Assembly: GCA_038727705.1 (NCBI GenBank)
Contig: JAVYVJ010000001.1
Coordinates: 1 to 64,000, forward strand
Source of the DNA: Zestosphaera sp.
GTDB lineage: Archaea; Thermoproteota; Thermoprotei_A; Sulfolobales; NBVN01
Direction: 5' to 3'
DNA length: 64,000 bases
Shown in pieces: positions 41,792 to 51,838 of this stretch (the first letter of the stretch is position 1; each line of letters begins with the position of its first letter). A program made the position numbers and the translations under genes. The notes under the pieces are model-generated. The model saw nothing but the letters and a program-made list of their open reading frames with translations, ran no database searches and was not told the DNA's origin.

Positions 41792-43006
41792 ATGACTTGG
41801 TGCACTTCATTGTTAAATGGTGTTAGGGATTCGTTCCCAGCGATCAGCAGGTTCAAGGCTTACCTAAACACCGCCTCAGTCGGTCTGATGCCCTCGAGCG
41901 TCCGCAGACTCCTCAACGACTTGCTGGATGCAGCCGCCCAAGAGTCCGGGGTTGAGGAGCTCCTCGAGGACTACGTGGTCCGCGGGAGGCGGGAGTTAGC
42001 CAGGCTTGTGGGCGCCGAACCGAGGGAGATAGCCTTCACCGTGCAGACGACTGAGGGTCTGAAGAGCCTCCTCAGGTCCCTCAGACTGGGGAACGGGGAT
42101 GCTGTGGTGGGTTTCGACCTGGACTTCCCCACAATCACCTCCATTCTCGAATCCCTCTGCAGGGTCAGGGGTTGCGGGATCAGGATCGTGGGTGGCGGCG
42201 GGGTCCACAGGGCCGAGGACTTGAGGAGGGTTATGGACGGGAGTGTTAGGGCGGTCGTGATGTCCTCCGTTCAGTGGGTGTCTGGGTGGAGGATGAACTT
42301 GAGGGAGGCCGCCGACATCGCCCACGAGCACGGCGCCCTCCTCATAGTCGATGGCGTGCAGCACGTGGGCGCGCTACGGGTTGACGTTCGTAAGGACGGG
42401 GTTGACGCCCTGTGCGTCGGCGGTGAGAAGTGGATGCTTAACCCCTACGTGGGGTCCGGCTTCATGTACGTGAGGGCTGAGTTGCTTGAGGACCTAGACC
42501 CCTACCCTTACGGGATACTCAACAGGGAGGAGCCTGAAGGGGGTTGGGGCTCCTACTGGCCGGACCCCGACAAGAACGTGTGGGCCCTCCCGCCGGTCTC
42601 CAAGCACGCGTTGAAGTTTGAGTGGGGCGGTGGGAAGCCCTACATGCTGATCGCCGCCCTATACGAGGCAGCCCGGTTCATCAACAACGTCGGGATCGAG
42701 AGCATAGAGGAGCACGTGATGTGCCTCAAGAAGTATCTCCACGACGCACTGCTGGGTGAGGGCTACGAGATATATGGCTACAGTGAGGACCGGAGGCACT
42801 GGTCGGGAATAACTCTAGTCAAAACCGGGCTGAGCGAGAGGGAGGAGCGTGAGGCGGTCAGAGCGCTCGGCGGGAAGGGGGTTGCGGTGTCCCACAGAGG
42901 CGCGTCGGGGATCTCCGGAATCAGGGTATCCACACACCTATACAACACTAAAGAGGATGTGGACACCCTACTAGAGGAGCTTAAGAAGCTCAAGCACGCC
43001 AGTTAG
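41792..43006 (+). CDS. Class V aminotransferase-fold protein without desulfurase cysteine
   Basis: A 404-residue PLP enzyme of the class V fold: AYLNTASVGLMP, TVQTTEGLKSLLR, VSSVQWVSGWRMNL-like, VDGVQHVGALRVDV and the lysine motif GGEKWMLNPYVGSGFMYV. The C-terminal loop that carries the sulfur cysteine in desulfurases reads SHRGASGISGIRVSTH, so it is not a typical desulfurase. Closer to isopenicillin-N-epimerase-like or kynureninase-like enzymes. GC content and codon use return to the window norm here, so I place it outside the sulfur island. Confidence 0.75.
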   Translation: MTWCTSLLNGVRDSFPAISRFKAYLNTASVGLMPSSVRRLLNDLLDAAAQESGVEELLEDYVVRGRRELARLVGAEPREIAFTVQTTEGLKSLLRSLRLGNGDAVVGFDLDFPTITSILESLCRVRGCGIRIVGGGGVHRAEDLRRVMDGSVRAVVMSSVQWVSGWRMNLREAADIAHEHGALLIVDGVQHVGALRVDVRKDGVDALCVGGEKWMLNPYVGSGFMYVRAELLEDLDPYPYGILNREEPEGGWGSYWPDPDKNVWALPPVSKHALKFEWGGGKPYMLIAALYEAARFINNVGIESIEEHVMCLKKYLHDALLGEGYEIYGYSEDRRHWSGITLVKTGLSEREEREAVRALGGKGVAVSHRGASGISGIRVSTHLYNTKEDVDTLLEELKKLKHAS

Positions 43007-43064
43007 GGGTCGTCACGGCTAAAACTCCTGCGGTGAAGCTTGGGACGGTGTGTTAGCGCAGGGC

Positions 43065-43769
43065 TTAACCCGTGCCTGAGGTCCTCACCATTGCCTCAGC
43101 CATTTCCCTGACGACCCTGCCGGGGTTCTCAGCCTTCATGACTGCGGACGCAAGCAGTACCCCCTGCGTCCCCAGCCTCACGGCCGCGGCCGCGTCATCT
43201 CCTGCGGTTATGCCAGCGCCGGTCAGAATCACCACCTCCTCGTTCAGGCGCCTGACCTTGTCAACGGTGTTCCTCACTATCTCCGGCTTAGCCTTGGAGA
43301 CAGGTATCCCCGTCCCTATGAGCTCCGGAGGCTCCACAGCAAGCATCTCTGGCCTCAGGATCGATGCGGCGGCCGCGACCTCCGGTGTGTCAGCGCAGAC
43401 CAAAGTCCTCAGGCCCAGCCTCCGGGCCCTCCCGAGAATCAGGTTTATCTCGTCGAGCCGCAGCCTCCTCTCACTGTGGTTCAACATGACGCCTGCTGCC
43501 CCAGCCTCCCTAACCATCTCAGGGGTCACGTGCCCCGTGTAAGCCCCCTCCTCAACAGGGTCCACATGCTGGGCGAACACCCTGCTGTAGGTCACTGAAT
43601 TAGCGATCCTGAGTATCTCCGTGACCGGCGGTAGCAGAATCACCTCGACCAGGCCTGGGTAGTCCTTAGCCACCTCGTCGGCCTCCCTTGCAATCCTGAC
43701 GGCGCTCGAGCCGTAGGAGGTCCTGTAGGTCTTGAAGTTTATCGCCAGAACGTACTTCACGCTGACCAC
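43065..43769 (-). CDS. tpiA: Triosephosphate isomerase (archaeal type)
   Basis: A 234-residue compact archaeal TIM: AINFKTY with the substrate lysine, VFAQHVDPVEEGAYTGHVTPEM, MLNHSERR (His), VEPPELIGTGIPVSKA with the catalytic Glu, and ILTGAGI, GVLLASAVM. Interconverts DHAP and G3P. Lies 36 bases downstream of fbp on the same strand, a sensible pairing for gluconeogenesis. Confidence 0.95.
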   Translation of the reverse strand: MVSVKYVLAINFKTYRTSYGSSAVRIAREADEVAKDYPGLVEVILLPPVTEILRIANSVTYSRVFAQHVDPVEEGAYTGHVTPEMVREAGAAGVMLNHSERRLRLDEINLILGRARRLGLRTLVCADTPEVAAAASILRPEMLAVEPPELIGTGIPVSKAKPEIVRNTVDKVRRLNEEVVILTGAGITAGDDAAAAVRLGTQGVLLASAVMKAENPGRVVREMAEAMVRTSGTG

Positions 43770-43805
43770 CTGTTAAGGCGGGGCCTCCGCACCAACTTCG
43801 GCCTC

Positions 43806-44972
43806 CTAGTCCCCTTCCTTGCTTGTGAGGAGGGATGTAGCGACCTTAGGCTTCTTGACTTCGTAGGCCTTCTCCACAAAGAACCTGTCCTTAAGCTTCT
43901 CCAGGACTGACGGCAGCGTCGTGTACTCCATCTCCTCAGGGCCCAGCCTGTGTGGCATGAAGGGTCCGTGCCTCCTCATGTAGTCGGCCACCTGCTGGGC
44001 GGTCCTGCGTGATTCGTCGAACGCCACGTCGTCGAAGAGGTCTGCCGGCCCGACGAGCTTGGCGTTCTTGACCTGGAAGCCCAGCGCCAACACGCGCGGG
44101 GGTCCGTCGAACCTGGTGCACTTGGCGTGCCTCTGAGAGACAGGCATCAGGGGACCGTGGTGCGAGCCCCTCATCCATCCGGCGACGAGGTGCGGGAATG
44201 CGAAGGGCTCTAGGACCTCGCCAACCGCTGGGAACCCTGACTGTGCCCTGACGATTGCCACCGGGTCGTCCTTCCCGACGTACCTGCCGGCCATGAGGCT
44301 CAGCCTCTCAACACTCACGACCGCCGCTATCTCATCGTCGGGCTTCCTGTAGACCCTCCTGACAATGAACCTTCCGGGAGTCCCTATTAGCGCGAGTATG
44401 TCGTATGATTCCTCAGGCGCTGAGAGCATGACGGCCTTACTCTCGAACACGTCGAAGACCTCGAACCTGAACCCGTTGTGAAGTTTAGGGTCGATCACGA
44501 GGCCTGCCGTGTTGAACGGGTCTGCGAAGACTCGATACATGGGGAGGTTGAACGCGCCAGGCTCCGTCTTATCAGCCATGAAGATCACTATGGGTTCGGA
44601 CGGCCTCTCAACGAACTCCATCTCCGCGACGCCGGGGCCCAGCCCCCTCACATTACCTGAGAAAGCCTCGCTCAGCAGGTCCTGCCCCGCTGCGTAGAGC
44701 CCTAACTCCTTAGCGATTGCGGCAGCCTCCTTGAACGCGTTCCAGGCGAGCTCATGTATCTCCGGCGCGTCAACCCCTTTCCTGTGCGTCATTACGAGTT
44801 GGAGATCGTCGCCCACGTTCGTGACGTAAAAGTCCGCTATCAACCCTCTCGACTTAGCTTCAGCGAGCACCCTCGTTGCCACGGCTATGGTGTCAGGGTG
44901 GACTACATGGTGCCCCGCGAGGGAGCCTATGTCGGCCTTAATAACTGAGACGGTTGTCCTTTCTTGAGACAT
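43806..44972 (-). CDS. fbp: Fructose-1,6-bisphosphate aldolase/phosphatase
   Basis: The bifunctional archaeal enzyme (type V FBPase) of 388 residues that condenses DHAP and G3P and then removes the 1-phosphate, making the pathway one-way to F6P. Marks: SVIKADIGSLAGHHVVHP (metal Asp, His), FYVTNVGDDLQLVMTH, MADKTEPGAFNLP (catalytic lysine), PHLVAGWMRGSHHGPLMPV and GFQVKNAKL. Start ATG 44972. Forms a unit with tpiA, which supplies both substrates. Confidence 0.96.
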   Translation of the reverse strand: MSQERTTVSVIKADIGSLAGHHVVHPDTIAVATRVLAEAKSRGLIADFYVTNVGDDLQLVMTHRKGVDAPEIHELAWNAFKEAAAIAKELGLYAAGQDLLSEAFSGNVRGLGPGVAEMEFVERPSEPIVIFMADKTEPGAFNLPMYRVFADPFNTAGLVIDPKLHNGFRFEVFDVFESKAVMLSAPEESYDILALIGTPGRFIVRRVYRKPDDEIAAVVSVERLSLMAGRYVGKDDPVAIVRAQSGFPAVGEVLEPFAFPHLVAGWMRGSHHGPLMPVSQRHAKCTRFDGPPRVLALGFQVKNAKLVGPADLFDDVAFDESRRTAQQVADYMRRHGPFMPHRLGPEEMEYTTLPSVLEKLKDRFFVEKAYEVKKPKVATSLLTSKEGD

Positions 44973-45042
44973 ATCAATTACCTCAATAGTTAGTGCTACG
45001 GGAACTTTTAAGCTTGCGTCGCTGGGTGAAGCCCTGCAGGGC

Positions 45043-48000
45043 CTAACCCGTCTCCTGCGGCAGTCCCTCGCCCCAGTTCGTGACTACATTGTTTATCGTC
45101 TTAAGCGCTATCAACTCACTCAGCAGGTAGGTCAGGGCGGTCTCGATGGAGATCCTGCCGGACTTAATGCTGCCAACCAGCGTCTCCAACCCCCTAGTGA
45201 ACTCGACGCTCGTAAGCAACTCGTACCTGTCCTGAATGAATTTAAGCACCTCAAAGCCGGTCTTAGTCGGTATTAGGAACTGCCTCCTCTTGGAGAGGAT
45301 CACGTACCCGTGCCTAACGTTATTCTCGACCGCCTTAGCGTATGTGCTCGGCCTACCTATCCCGTGGTCCTTCATCATCCTCACCACGTCGGCGGCTGTG
45401 AGGGGCGGCACTCTAGAGGTTTTAACCACGTCAACACTGAGCGGCCTGACGACGTGCTTCGCGGCGGCGGTCAGGTCCTCGTAGGTCCTTACCGGAGCAA
45501 CCCTTGTGAAGCCCTCCGACAGCACCTTAAGCGGCACCTCAACCCTCACCTGGTTCCCCCCTAGGAGGGCGTTGAGCCTCGCGTAGAGTATCCTAGAGGG
45601 CCTTAACTGACTCGCTACGAAGCGCTTAAACACCATCTGGTAGGCCCTTCTGTGCAGGTACGTCAGGTTGTTCATGAAGAGGAACTCGCTCTCGTCGAGG
45701 CTCTCAAGGGGTTTGGTCGGCCTGATGCATTCATGGATCCCCTCACCCCCCCATGGTCTAGGGGTGAATAGGTTGAGGAGACCCGCCTTCTCAACGTAGT
45801 CCCTCGCCACCTCGATCCCCACCCCCGAGACGTGGGTGCTGTCCGTCCTGTGGTATGTTATGTGCCCTGATTCGAACAGCTCTTGAGCGATCTTCATAGC
45901 GGCCGTCGGCGACACCCTCAACTCACGCACCATGTCCGTAAGCAGGGTGTCGGTGGTGTAGGGTGGTGGTGGGTTGACCTCCCTCTCGTAGGTTTCAAGG
46001 ACTTCGAGGGTCACGCCGGACTCCTCAACATCCCTCGCCGCCTTCTCCGCTCCCTCACGGCTTGGCGTGAAGTAGCTGATCTTAAGGCCGTTGGGTAGCT
46101 GAACCTTAACCAGGAAGCCTTTAGAGCTCTCGTACTCCAGGTACCTCTCAACAACCCACCTGAGGACGGGGGTCTGCACCCTACCGCCGCCCAACCAGTG
46201 CTTGGCGAGGCCTTCCTGAAGTATCTTACTTAACTCAAAGCCTATGAGTCTATCGTCAACCCTCCTAACTACCTGAGCGCTGACCCTCAGCAGGTCCACG
46301 TCCCTCGGGCTGTTTAGGGCCTTCATGAGGGCCTGCCTAGTGATCTCGTGGAACTCAACCCTCTTAACCCTGCTGTTAACGGGCTTGAGGACCGTGTAGA
46401 GGTCGTAGGCTATCTTCTCACCCTCGTCATCGGGGTCGGTGGCTATGTAGACCTCGTCGACCTCCCTGGCTATCTTCTTCAGCGCCTCCAACACCTTCCT
46501 GCTGTCCCTAACCCTCACAGACCCGCATCTCGGGCACGTCTGAGACTCCTCAGTGAACTGATGGCCGCAGCCAGCACACCTCTTTATGGTTGTGTAGATG
46601 GGGTGTATGGCCGAGCCCTTCAAAACCACGCCGTGGAGGCCCTCGTCAGTGACGAGGTCCAGGACGTGACCCATGCTCGGAGCGACCGTGGCTAGGTAGA
46701 CCTTACCGTCGTACGCTATGACAGTCTCGTACATCACGTAGTTCCCGACGAACCTCTTCCCAGGGGTGCCGAACATCCTGGCTATTGTTCTGGCCTTAGT
46801 GGGGGACTCAACCACCATGAGCACGGACTTAATCCTGTCCAGAACTGACTCCCCAACCCCACCCAACCTACTCAGGGCTTGATCGCTCGCAACGCGCTCC
46901 AGGTCAACGTCGCCGAGCCTGACCGGGGAGTAGCTCGGTAGTAGGTAGTGCAGCTTACGCTGGAAGATCCTCAGCAGGTCCTCATCCTCGTAGAGCAGTA
47001 TTGAAAGCCCTAGAGTCATGTGGCCGCCGTAGAGGCGGCTGCTGCGGCCGGACGCCTGCAGGTAAGTCATCACGTCCGGCAGCAGGACGGCGGTCCTCCC
47101 GCCGGCGCGCTTAATGACGCAGAAGCTCAGGCTGAGTCTCCCACCGCCCCTCTCCAGCAGCTCGTTGATGCGTCCCTCAACCCTCTCCTTAGCCTTAAGG
47201 ACTTCCAGACTCAACTCTCTTAGGAAGCCCTCCAGCTCCAGACCCCCCCTCAGACCTTGGGAGAGGACCTTAAGGGCTCCGGGCCTCAGCGACGATATTC
47301 TGGCGACTAACTGCCTGTCCTCCTCTCCGATGGCGTATCCGTGGGCGGGCAACTCCCTGACAACCCTGACTAACGTAAGGGGGTTGAGGAGCGTTGATTC
47401 CAGATCCATGTCGAACTTAGGCAACCCGTAGAAAACGGTGTTGTATATGTGGAGGGGCTCGTCCAGACCGCGGGTCAGTATGCCGTAGTAGGTTGAAACC
47501 CCGACAAGCGCGTCGACCCTCCCGTCCCTAAGCTTCTCGAGAGCCCTCCTACTCCCGGCGAGCAACGCTTTGACGCCGGCGCTCGACAGGCTGGCGGCCA
47601 GCTCCCTCGCCTTCCCAACCCCCAAGTCCTTGCTGACGAATAGGAGGGTCCCTCTATGTAGCCTCCTAACAAGGTCCTCAACCCTCACGGAACTCAAGGG
47701 CTCCACAACCTCGACCATGTTCCTCAGGTAGTCGGTTATGGAGCCTACCTCAAACCCCAGGAGCTCGCGGAGGATCTTCACCCTCTCGCTCCTCCCCCTA
47801 CCCGTAGCGCTGGCTATGAGGATCTGCCCCATGCCCACGTAGTTGAGGCTCCTACTCAGGTTCAGCTCCAGCTCGCTCACGGTGTTGAGTAGCTCGCGGG
47901 CCTTCTCAACGTTGCCCGCATATCTGAAGTACATCATCTCCCTCTTAGCTTGAACGAGCTTCTGAGCGATTTTAATCGATTCCTCGGACACCCCTACCAG

Positions 48001-48555
48001 GTTGAGTATCGTGTTCATCAGCGTGGATGACTTAAGCAGCGCGTCGAAATCGTCGACCACCACCAAGCCGTACCTAGAACCGCTGAGGGATGCCTTCCTC
48101 CTGTGGAGGAAGGCGTGGGTGAGCACGTCAACCCTGCCTTCAGGCAGCGGGACCCCCGACTTAAGGGCCTCGGAGTCGTTCACCTGCACGCCCCCAACCC
48201 TAAATTCCCTGAGTGACCGTAAGGTCTGCTCTGCCAGGTACTTAGTGGGGACTATGTAGAGGGCCGGCCTACCTCTGGAGGCCACGTAGAGGGAGTAGAC
48301 CTGCAGTAAGGTCGACTTACCGACCCCTGTAGGGGCTATGAGGGCGAAGGACTCGCCGGTCAGGACCCTCTTCATCCACGTTTTCTGCACACTCCATAAC
48401 GTCTTACCACCGGAGGCGGCTGTGAAGAACTCGCTAAACCTGCTGAGCTCCTCCCTGAGGAGTCCAGCGTTTATTACATCACGCTCACCATCAAGCCTGG
48501 TCAGCACAAGAGAATTGAGGAAGGACTCGCTGGAGACACTGATACTCAACATCAT
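45043..48555 (-). CDS. rgy: Reverse gyrase, lacking the N-terminal zinc finger
   Basis: A 1170-residue fusion of an SF2 helicase-like domain (Walker A APTGVGKST near residue 75, VVDDFDALL) with a type IA topoisomerase (VVESPTKARTIARMF, IATDPDDEGEKIAYDL, catalytic Tyr in GHITYHRTDST). It introduces positive supercoils and marks hyperthermophiles. One zinc finger is present in the topoisomerase part (CAGCGHQFTEESQTCPRCGS). The usual N-terminal CxxC...CxxC finger is absent, and a TATA box (rc near 48580) puts the transcript start at the ATG, so no upstream extension is expected. Confidence 0.95.
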   Translation of the reverse strand: MMLSISVSSESFLNSLVLTRLDGERDVINAGLLREELSRFSEFFTAASGGKTLWSVQKTWMKRVLTGESFALIAPTGVGKSTLLQVYSLYVASRGRPALYIVPTKYLAEQTLRSLREFRVGGVQVNDSEALKSGVPLPEGRVDVLTHAFLHRRKASLSGSRYGLVVVDDFDALLKSSTLMNTILNLVGVSEESIKIAQKLVQAKREMMYFRYAGNVEKARELLNTVSELELNLSRSLNYVGMGQILIASATGRGRSERVKILRELLGFEVGSITDYLRNMVEVVEPLSSVRVEDLVRRLHRGTLLFVSKDLGVGKARELAASLSSAGVKALLAGSRRALEKLRDGRVDALVGVSTYYGILTRGLDEPLHIYNTVFYGLPKFDMDLESTLLNPLTLVRVVRELPAHGYAIGEEDRQLVARISSLRPGALKVLSQGLRGGLELEGFLRELSLEVLKAKERVEGRINELLERGGGRLSLSFCVIKRAGGRTAVLLPDVMTYLQASGRSSRLYGGHMTLGLSILLYEDEDLLRIFQRKLHYLLPSYSPVRLGDVDLERVASDQALSRLGGVGESVLDRIKSVLMVVESPTKARTIARMFGTPGKRFVGNYVMYETVIAYDGKVYLATVAPSMGHVLDLVTDEGLHGVVLKGSAIHPIYTTIKRCAGCGHQFTEESQTCPRCGSVRVRDSRKVLEALKKIAREVDEVYIATDPDDEGEKIAYDLYTVLKPVNSRVKRVEFHEITRQALMKALNSPRDVDLLRVSAQVVRRVDDRLIGFELSKILQEGLAKHWLGGGRVQTPVLRWVVERYLEYESSKGFLVKVQLPNGLKISYFTPSREGAEKAARDVEESGVTLEVLETYEREVNPPPPYTTDTLLTDMVRELRVSPTAAMKIAQELFESGHITYHRTDSTHVSGVGIEVARDYVEKAGLLNLFTPRPWGGEGIHECIRPTKPLESLDESEFLFMNNLTYLHRRAYQMVFKRFVASQLRPSRILYARLNALLGGNQVRVEVPLKVLSEGFTRVAPVRTYEDLTAAAKHVVRPLSVDVVKTSRVPPLTAADVVRMMKDHGIGRPSTYAKAVENNVRHGYVILSKRRQFLIPTKTGFEVLKFIQDRYELLTSVEFTRGLETLVGSIKSGRISIETALTYLLSELIALKTINNVVTNWGEGLPQETG

Positions 48556-48628
48556 TCAGCCTGATAGTAATCTCCATGCTTTAAATAACCTTAAAAGCAT
48601 GGAGTCCTATAACTAGAAAGGGCGAGTA

Positions 48629-50158
48629 ATGGAAGTTCTCAGAAGCGATGAGTTAAGGGCTGCAGACATCAACTCAATCTTCTGGGGCGTCAGCACTCAA
48701 CTACTCATGGAGAACGCCGGCGCCGGCGTCGCCAGGGTGGTTAGGGAGATGACGGGCGGTGTTGCGGGGAGGGTCGCAGTCGTTGCGGGGGTCGGTGGTA
48801 AGGCAGGGGATTCCTTCGTCATGGCTAGGCATCTGGCCGGTGACGGTTATGAGGTTCAGGTCTTCCTGGTCTCAAGGCTCATCAAGCACGAGGACGCCAG
48901 GTCGAACTTGGAGATCCTTAGGGACCAGGCTAACGTGGTGATCCGCGACTACAGCCCCGGCATGCTCTTCAGCGCGGACGTAGTGGTTGACGGGCTGCTG
49001 GGTATAGGGGTTAAGGGCGCGCCCAGAGACCTCTACGCTGAAGCCATTAAGTCGATAAACAACTCAGGCGGGCTCAAGGTAGCTATCGACGTCCCTTCAG
49101 GGCTAGACCCGGACACCGGCGAGGCCCCCGGGGACGTCGTCAGGGCTGACGCCACAGTCACTCTAGTAGCGCCTAAGCCAGGCCTTCTGAAGGCGCCGGG
49201 GGTTGTTGGAAGGTTGATAGTGGTCAACATAGGGATCCCGCCCAACGCCTTCAGGGCCGTGGGTCCCGGGGACGTGGAGGTATGGTTCAGGAAGAAGGAC
49301 TTTAAAGCTAAGAAGGGTGAGGGCGGCAAGGTCCTGGTTGTGACAGGCTCGAGGGATTATGTGGGCGCTCCCTGGCTGACCGCCCTCGGCGCCTGGGCCG
49401 CGGGTGCTGACCTAGTATACCTGGCCGCGCCTGAGTACGTCCTTGAGTCCAGGTTCTCCCCCGAGGTGATAGGGGTTCCCTTGAGTGGTGACTACCTCAC
49501 TAGGGACCACGTGATCGAGGTGATGGAGCTGGTGAGAAGGGTTGACGTGGTGGCGTCGGGGCCAGGGCTTACGGTGAGTGAGGGCGTCAGGGGCTTCGTG
49601 GAGGAGCTGGTTAAAGCCGTTAGGGCGTGCGGTAAGGCGCTTGTTCTGGACGCTGACGCGCTGAAGGTAATTAGGGCCGGGGAGTTGGAGGGCTTGAAGG
49701 CCGTCATAACGCCCCACCTAGGGGAGGCGGCTAAGCTCCTCGGCATGGACGCCGAGAAAATGAGGGCCTTCGAAGACACGGTGGATGCGAGGATCGCCAT
49801 AGCCAGGGATGTTGTGGGGCGCTACAGGGCGACACTGCTCCTCAAAGGGTATGTGGACGTGATAATGGCTCCGGACGGCAGGGTTAAGAGGAGGATGGGC
49901 GTCGGGCATCAGGACATGAGTTGCGGGGGGACCGGCGACGTGCTGACCGGCATCACCGCCACGTCCCTGGCCAGGTCAGGGGACCCCTTCAGAGCGGCTT
50001 CGGCAGCAGCCTTCATAAACGCCGTCGCCGGCGAGCTCGCCTACCTCATCGACGGGAGGTCGTCGCCCACCAACATACTTAAGTACGTTCCGCAGGTCGT
50101 GAGGGACCCGCTTAAAATGGCTTTAAAGGTTAAGGAGATGAGGGTTCGGGGCGAGTGA
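48629..50158 (+). CDS. nnr: Bifunctional NAD(P)H-hydrate repair enzyme Nnr
   Basis: A 509-residue fusion: N-terminal epimerase (NnrE; MENAGAGVARVV, VVAGVGGKAGDSFVMARHLA, DGLLGIGVKGAP, IDVPSGLDPDTGEAPG) and C-terminal ADP-dependent dehydratase (NnrD; SRDYVGAPWLTALGAWAAGADLVYLA, LDADALKVI, TPHLGEAAKLL, GVGHQDMSCGGTGDVLTGI). Repairs heat- or enzyme-damaged NAD(P)H, especially needed at high temperature. Overlaps pyrG by four bases. Confidence 0.95.
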   Translation: MEVLRSDELRAADINSIFWGVSTQLLMENAGAGVARVVREMTGGVAGRVAVVAGVGGKAGDSFVMARHLAGDGYEVQVFLVSRLIKHEDARSNLEILRDQANVVIRDYSPGMLFSADVVVDGLLGIGVKGAPRDLYAEAIKSINNSGGLKVAIDVPSGLDPDTGEAPGDVVRADATVTLVAPKPGLLKAPGVVGRLIVVNIGIPPNAFRAVGPGDVEVWFRKKDFKAKKGEGGKVLVVTGSRDYVGAPWLTALGAWAAGADLVYLAAPEYVLESRFSPEVIGVPLSGDYLTRDHVIEVMELVRRVDVVASGPGLTVSEGVRGFVEELVKAVRACGKALVLDADALKVIRAGELEGLKAVITPHLGEAAKLLGMDAEKMRAFEDTVDARIAIARDVVGRYRATLLLKGYVDVIMAPDGRVKRRMGVGHQDMSCGGTGDVLTGITATSLARSGDPFRAASAAAFINAVAGELAYLIDGRSSPTNILKYVPQVVRDPLKMALKVKEMRVRGE

Positions 50159-51759
50159 AGTTGGTTAAGTACGTCTTCGTAACGGGGGGCGTGCTCTCAG
50201 GGCTGGGTAAGGGCGTGACGTCCGCCTCGATCGCGTTGCTAGTTAAGGGTCTCGGATATAAGGTGACCGCCATCAAGATAGACCCCTACGTTAACGTGGA
50301 CGCCGGAACCATGAACCCCTACATGCACGGGGAGGTCTTCGTGACGGAGGACGGGGGTGAGACTGACCTCGATATAGGGCACTACGAGAGGTTCCTTAAC
50401 GTGGACCTCTCGAAGGAGAATAACCTGACGACCGGGAAGGTGTACAGCATCGTCATAGAGAGGGAGAGGAGGGGAGACTACCTCGGGCAGACCGTCCAGA
50501 TAATCCCCCACGTAACTGACGAGATAAAGAATCAGCTGAATCTCGTGGCCAGTAAGTACGGCAGTGACGTGGTTGTCGTCGAGATCGGGGGCACTGTAGG
50601 GGATATTGAGGGACTTCCGTTCCTGGAGGCCGCCAGGCAGTTAAGGCTTGAGAGGGGGGCTGAGAACGTGCTCTTCACGCACGTCGTCCTAGTGCCGAAG
50701 CTCTCGACCCTCGGCGAGCTCAAGACGAAGCCCGCCCAGCACAGCATGCAGGAACTACGCAGGATAGGCATACAGCCCGACATCCTCGTAGCGAGATCCC
50801 CTGAGCCCCTGACTAGCGACGCTAGGGCGAAGCTGTCCCTCTTCGGCAACCTCCCGCCCTCAAACATATTCAGCAATCCTGACGTGGAGGTCATCTATGA
50901 AGTCCCCCTGCAGCTCCACAGGCAGGGTTTGACGAAGGTGATTGCCGAGAGGTTGAGGCTCACGTACGTGGAGCCTGACCTAAGCCCGTGGATTGAGTAC
51001 TTAGAGAGGTTCAGGAACCCTGAGCGCAGAGTCAGGATAGCCATGGTGGGCAAGTACACGAAGCTCACCGACAGCTACTTAAGCATAGTTGAGGCTCTGA
51101 AGCACGCCGGGGCCTCGCTGAGGGTGAAGCCGGAGTTCGTCTGGGTTGAGGCGACGGATATCGAGAGGGGTGTTAGAGACGCGTCGGAGTTCACGAGCTT
51201 GGTCGACGGTGCTGTCATACTGCCCGGCTTCGGTGAGAGGGGTGTGGAGGGGAAGCTGAGGGCTATCAAGGCCTTCAGGGAGGCTGGGCTACCTGTGTTC
51301 GGCATCTGCTTCGGGCTCCAGCTGATGGTCGTTGAGTTCGCGCGGAACGTCCTCGGGTTGAGGGACGCGAACACGACTGAGGTAAACCCCCAGACCCCCC
51401 ACCCTGTCGTAGACCTGCTGAGCTCCCAGAGGGGGACTATAGTTAAGGGTGGGTCAATGAGGCTGGGCTCCCTGGAAATCAGGCTGATTCCCGGAACTCT
51501 TGCGTGGAGGATATACGGCGGCGCCAACCCCATTTACGAGCGGCACCGGCACAGGTACCAGATAAATCCTGAATACGTTGACGCCCTTGAGAGGGAGGGC
51601 CTCATAGCGAGCGGGCTCAGTTCTGAAGGGTTCCCCGAGGTCATGGAGTTGAGGAGCCGTCGATTCTATCTGGGTGTGCAGTTCCACCCGGAGTTCAGGA
51701 GCAGGCCTCTGAGGCCGTCACCCATATACGCATCATTCCTCAAGGAGCTCGTGCATTAG
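50155..51759 (+). CDS. pyrG: CTP synthase
   Basis: A 534-residue enzyme: synthetase domain (VFVTGGVLSGLGKGVTSASIALLVKG, IKIDPYVNVDAGTMNPYMHGEVFV, DIGHYERFL) and class I glutaminase (nucleophile in FGICFGLQLMVVE, catalytic HPE in QFHPEF). Converts UTP to CTP with glutamine. Start GTG overlapping the nnr stop. Full length for the family. Confidence 0.97.
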   Translation: MKLVKYVFVTGGVLSGLGKGVTSASIALLVKGLGYKVTAIKIDPYVNVDAGTMNPYMHGEVFVTEDGGETDLDIGHYERFLNVDLSKENNLTTGKVYSIVIERERRGDYLGQTVQIIPHVTDEIKNQLNLVASKYGSDVVVVEIGGTVGDIEGLPFLEAARQLRLERGAENVLFTHVVLVPKLSTLGELKTKPAQHSMQELRRIGIQPDILVARSPEPLTSDARAKLSLFGNLPPSNIFSNPDVEVIYEVPLQLHRQGLTKVIAERLRLTYVEPDLSPWIEYLERFRNPERRVRIAMVGKYTKLTDSYLSIVEALKHAGASLRVKPEFVWVEATDIERGVRDASEFTSLVDGAVILPGFGERGVEGKLRAIKAFREAGLPVFGICFGLQLMVVEFARNVLGLRDANTTEVNPQTPHPVVDLLSSQRGTIVKGGSMRLGSLEIRLIPGTLAWRIYGGANPIYERHRHRYQINPEYVDALEREGLIASGLSSEGFPEVMELRSRRFYLGVQFHPEFRSRPLRPSPIYASFLKELVH

Positions 51760-51838
51760 CTGTTTAAAACCATTTAAATCTGTTAAATTCGTTAAGATAT
51801 AATAATAATCATTGAAGTATAGACTTAGGGTTGAGATC

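Noticed and set aside
41792-43006. Calling this a third cysteine desulfurase.
   Set aside because: The cysteine loop is replaced by a Ser/Gly-rich segment, so only the fold, not the activity, can be claimed.
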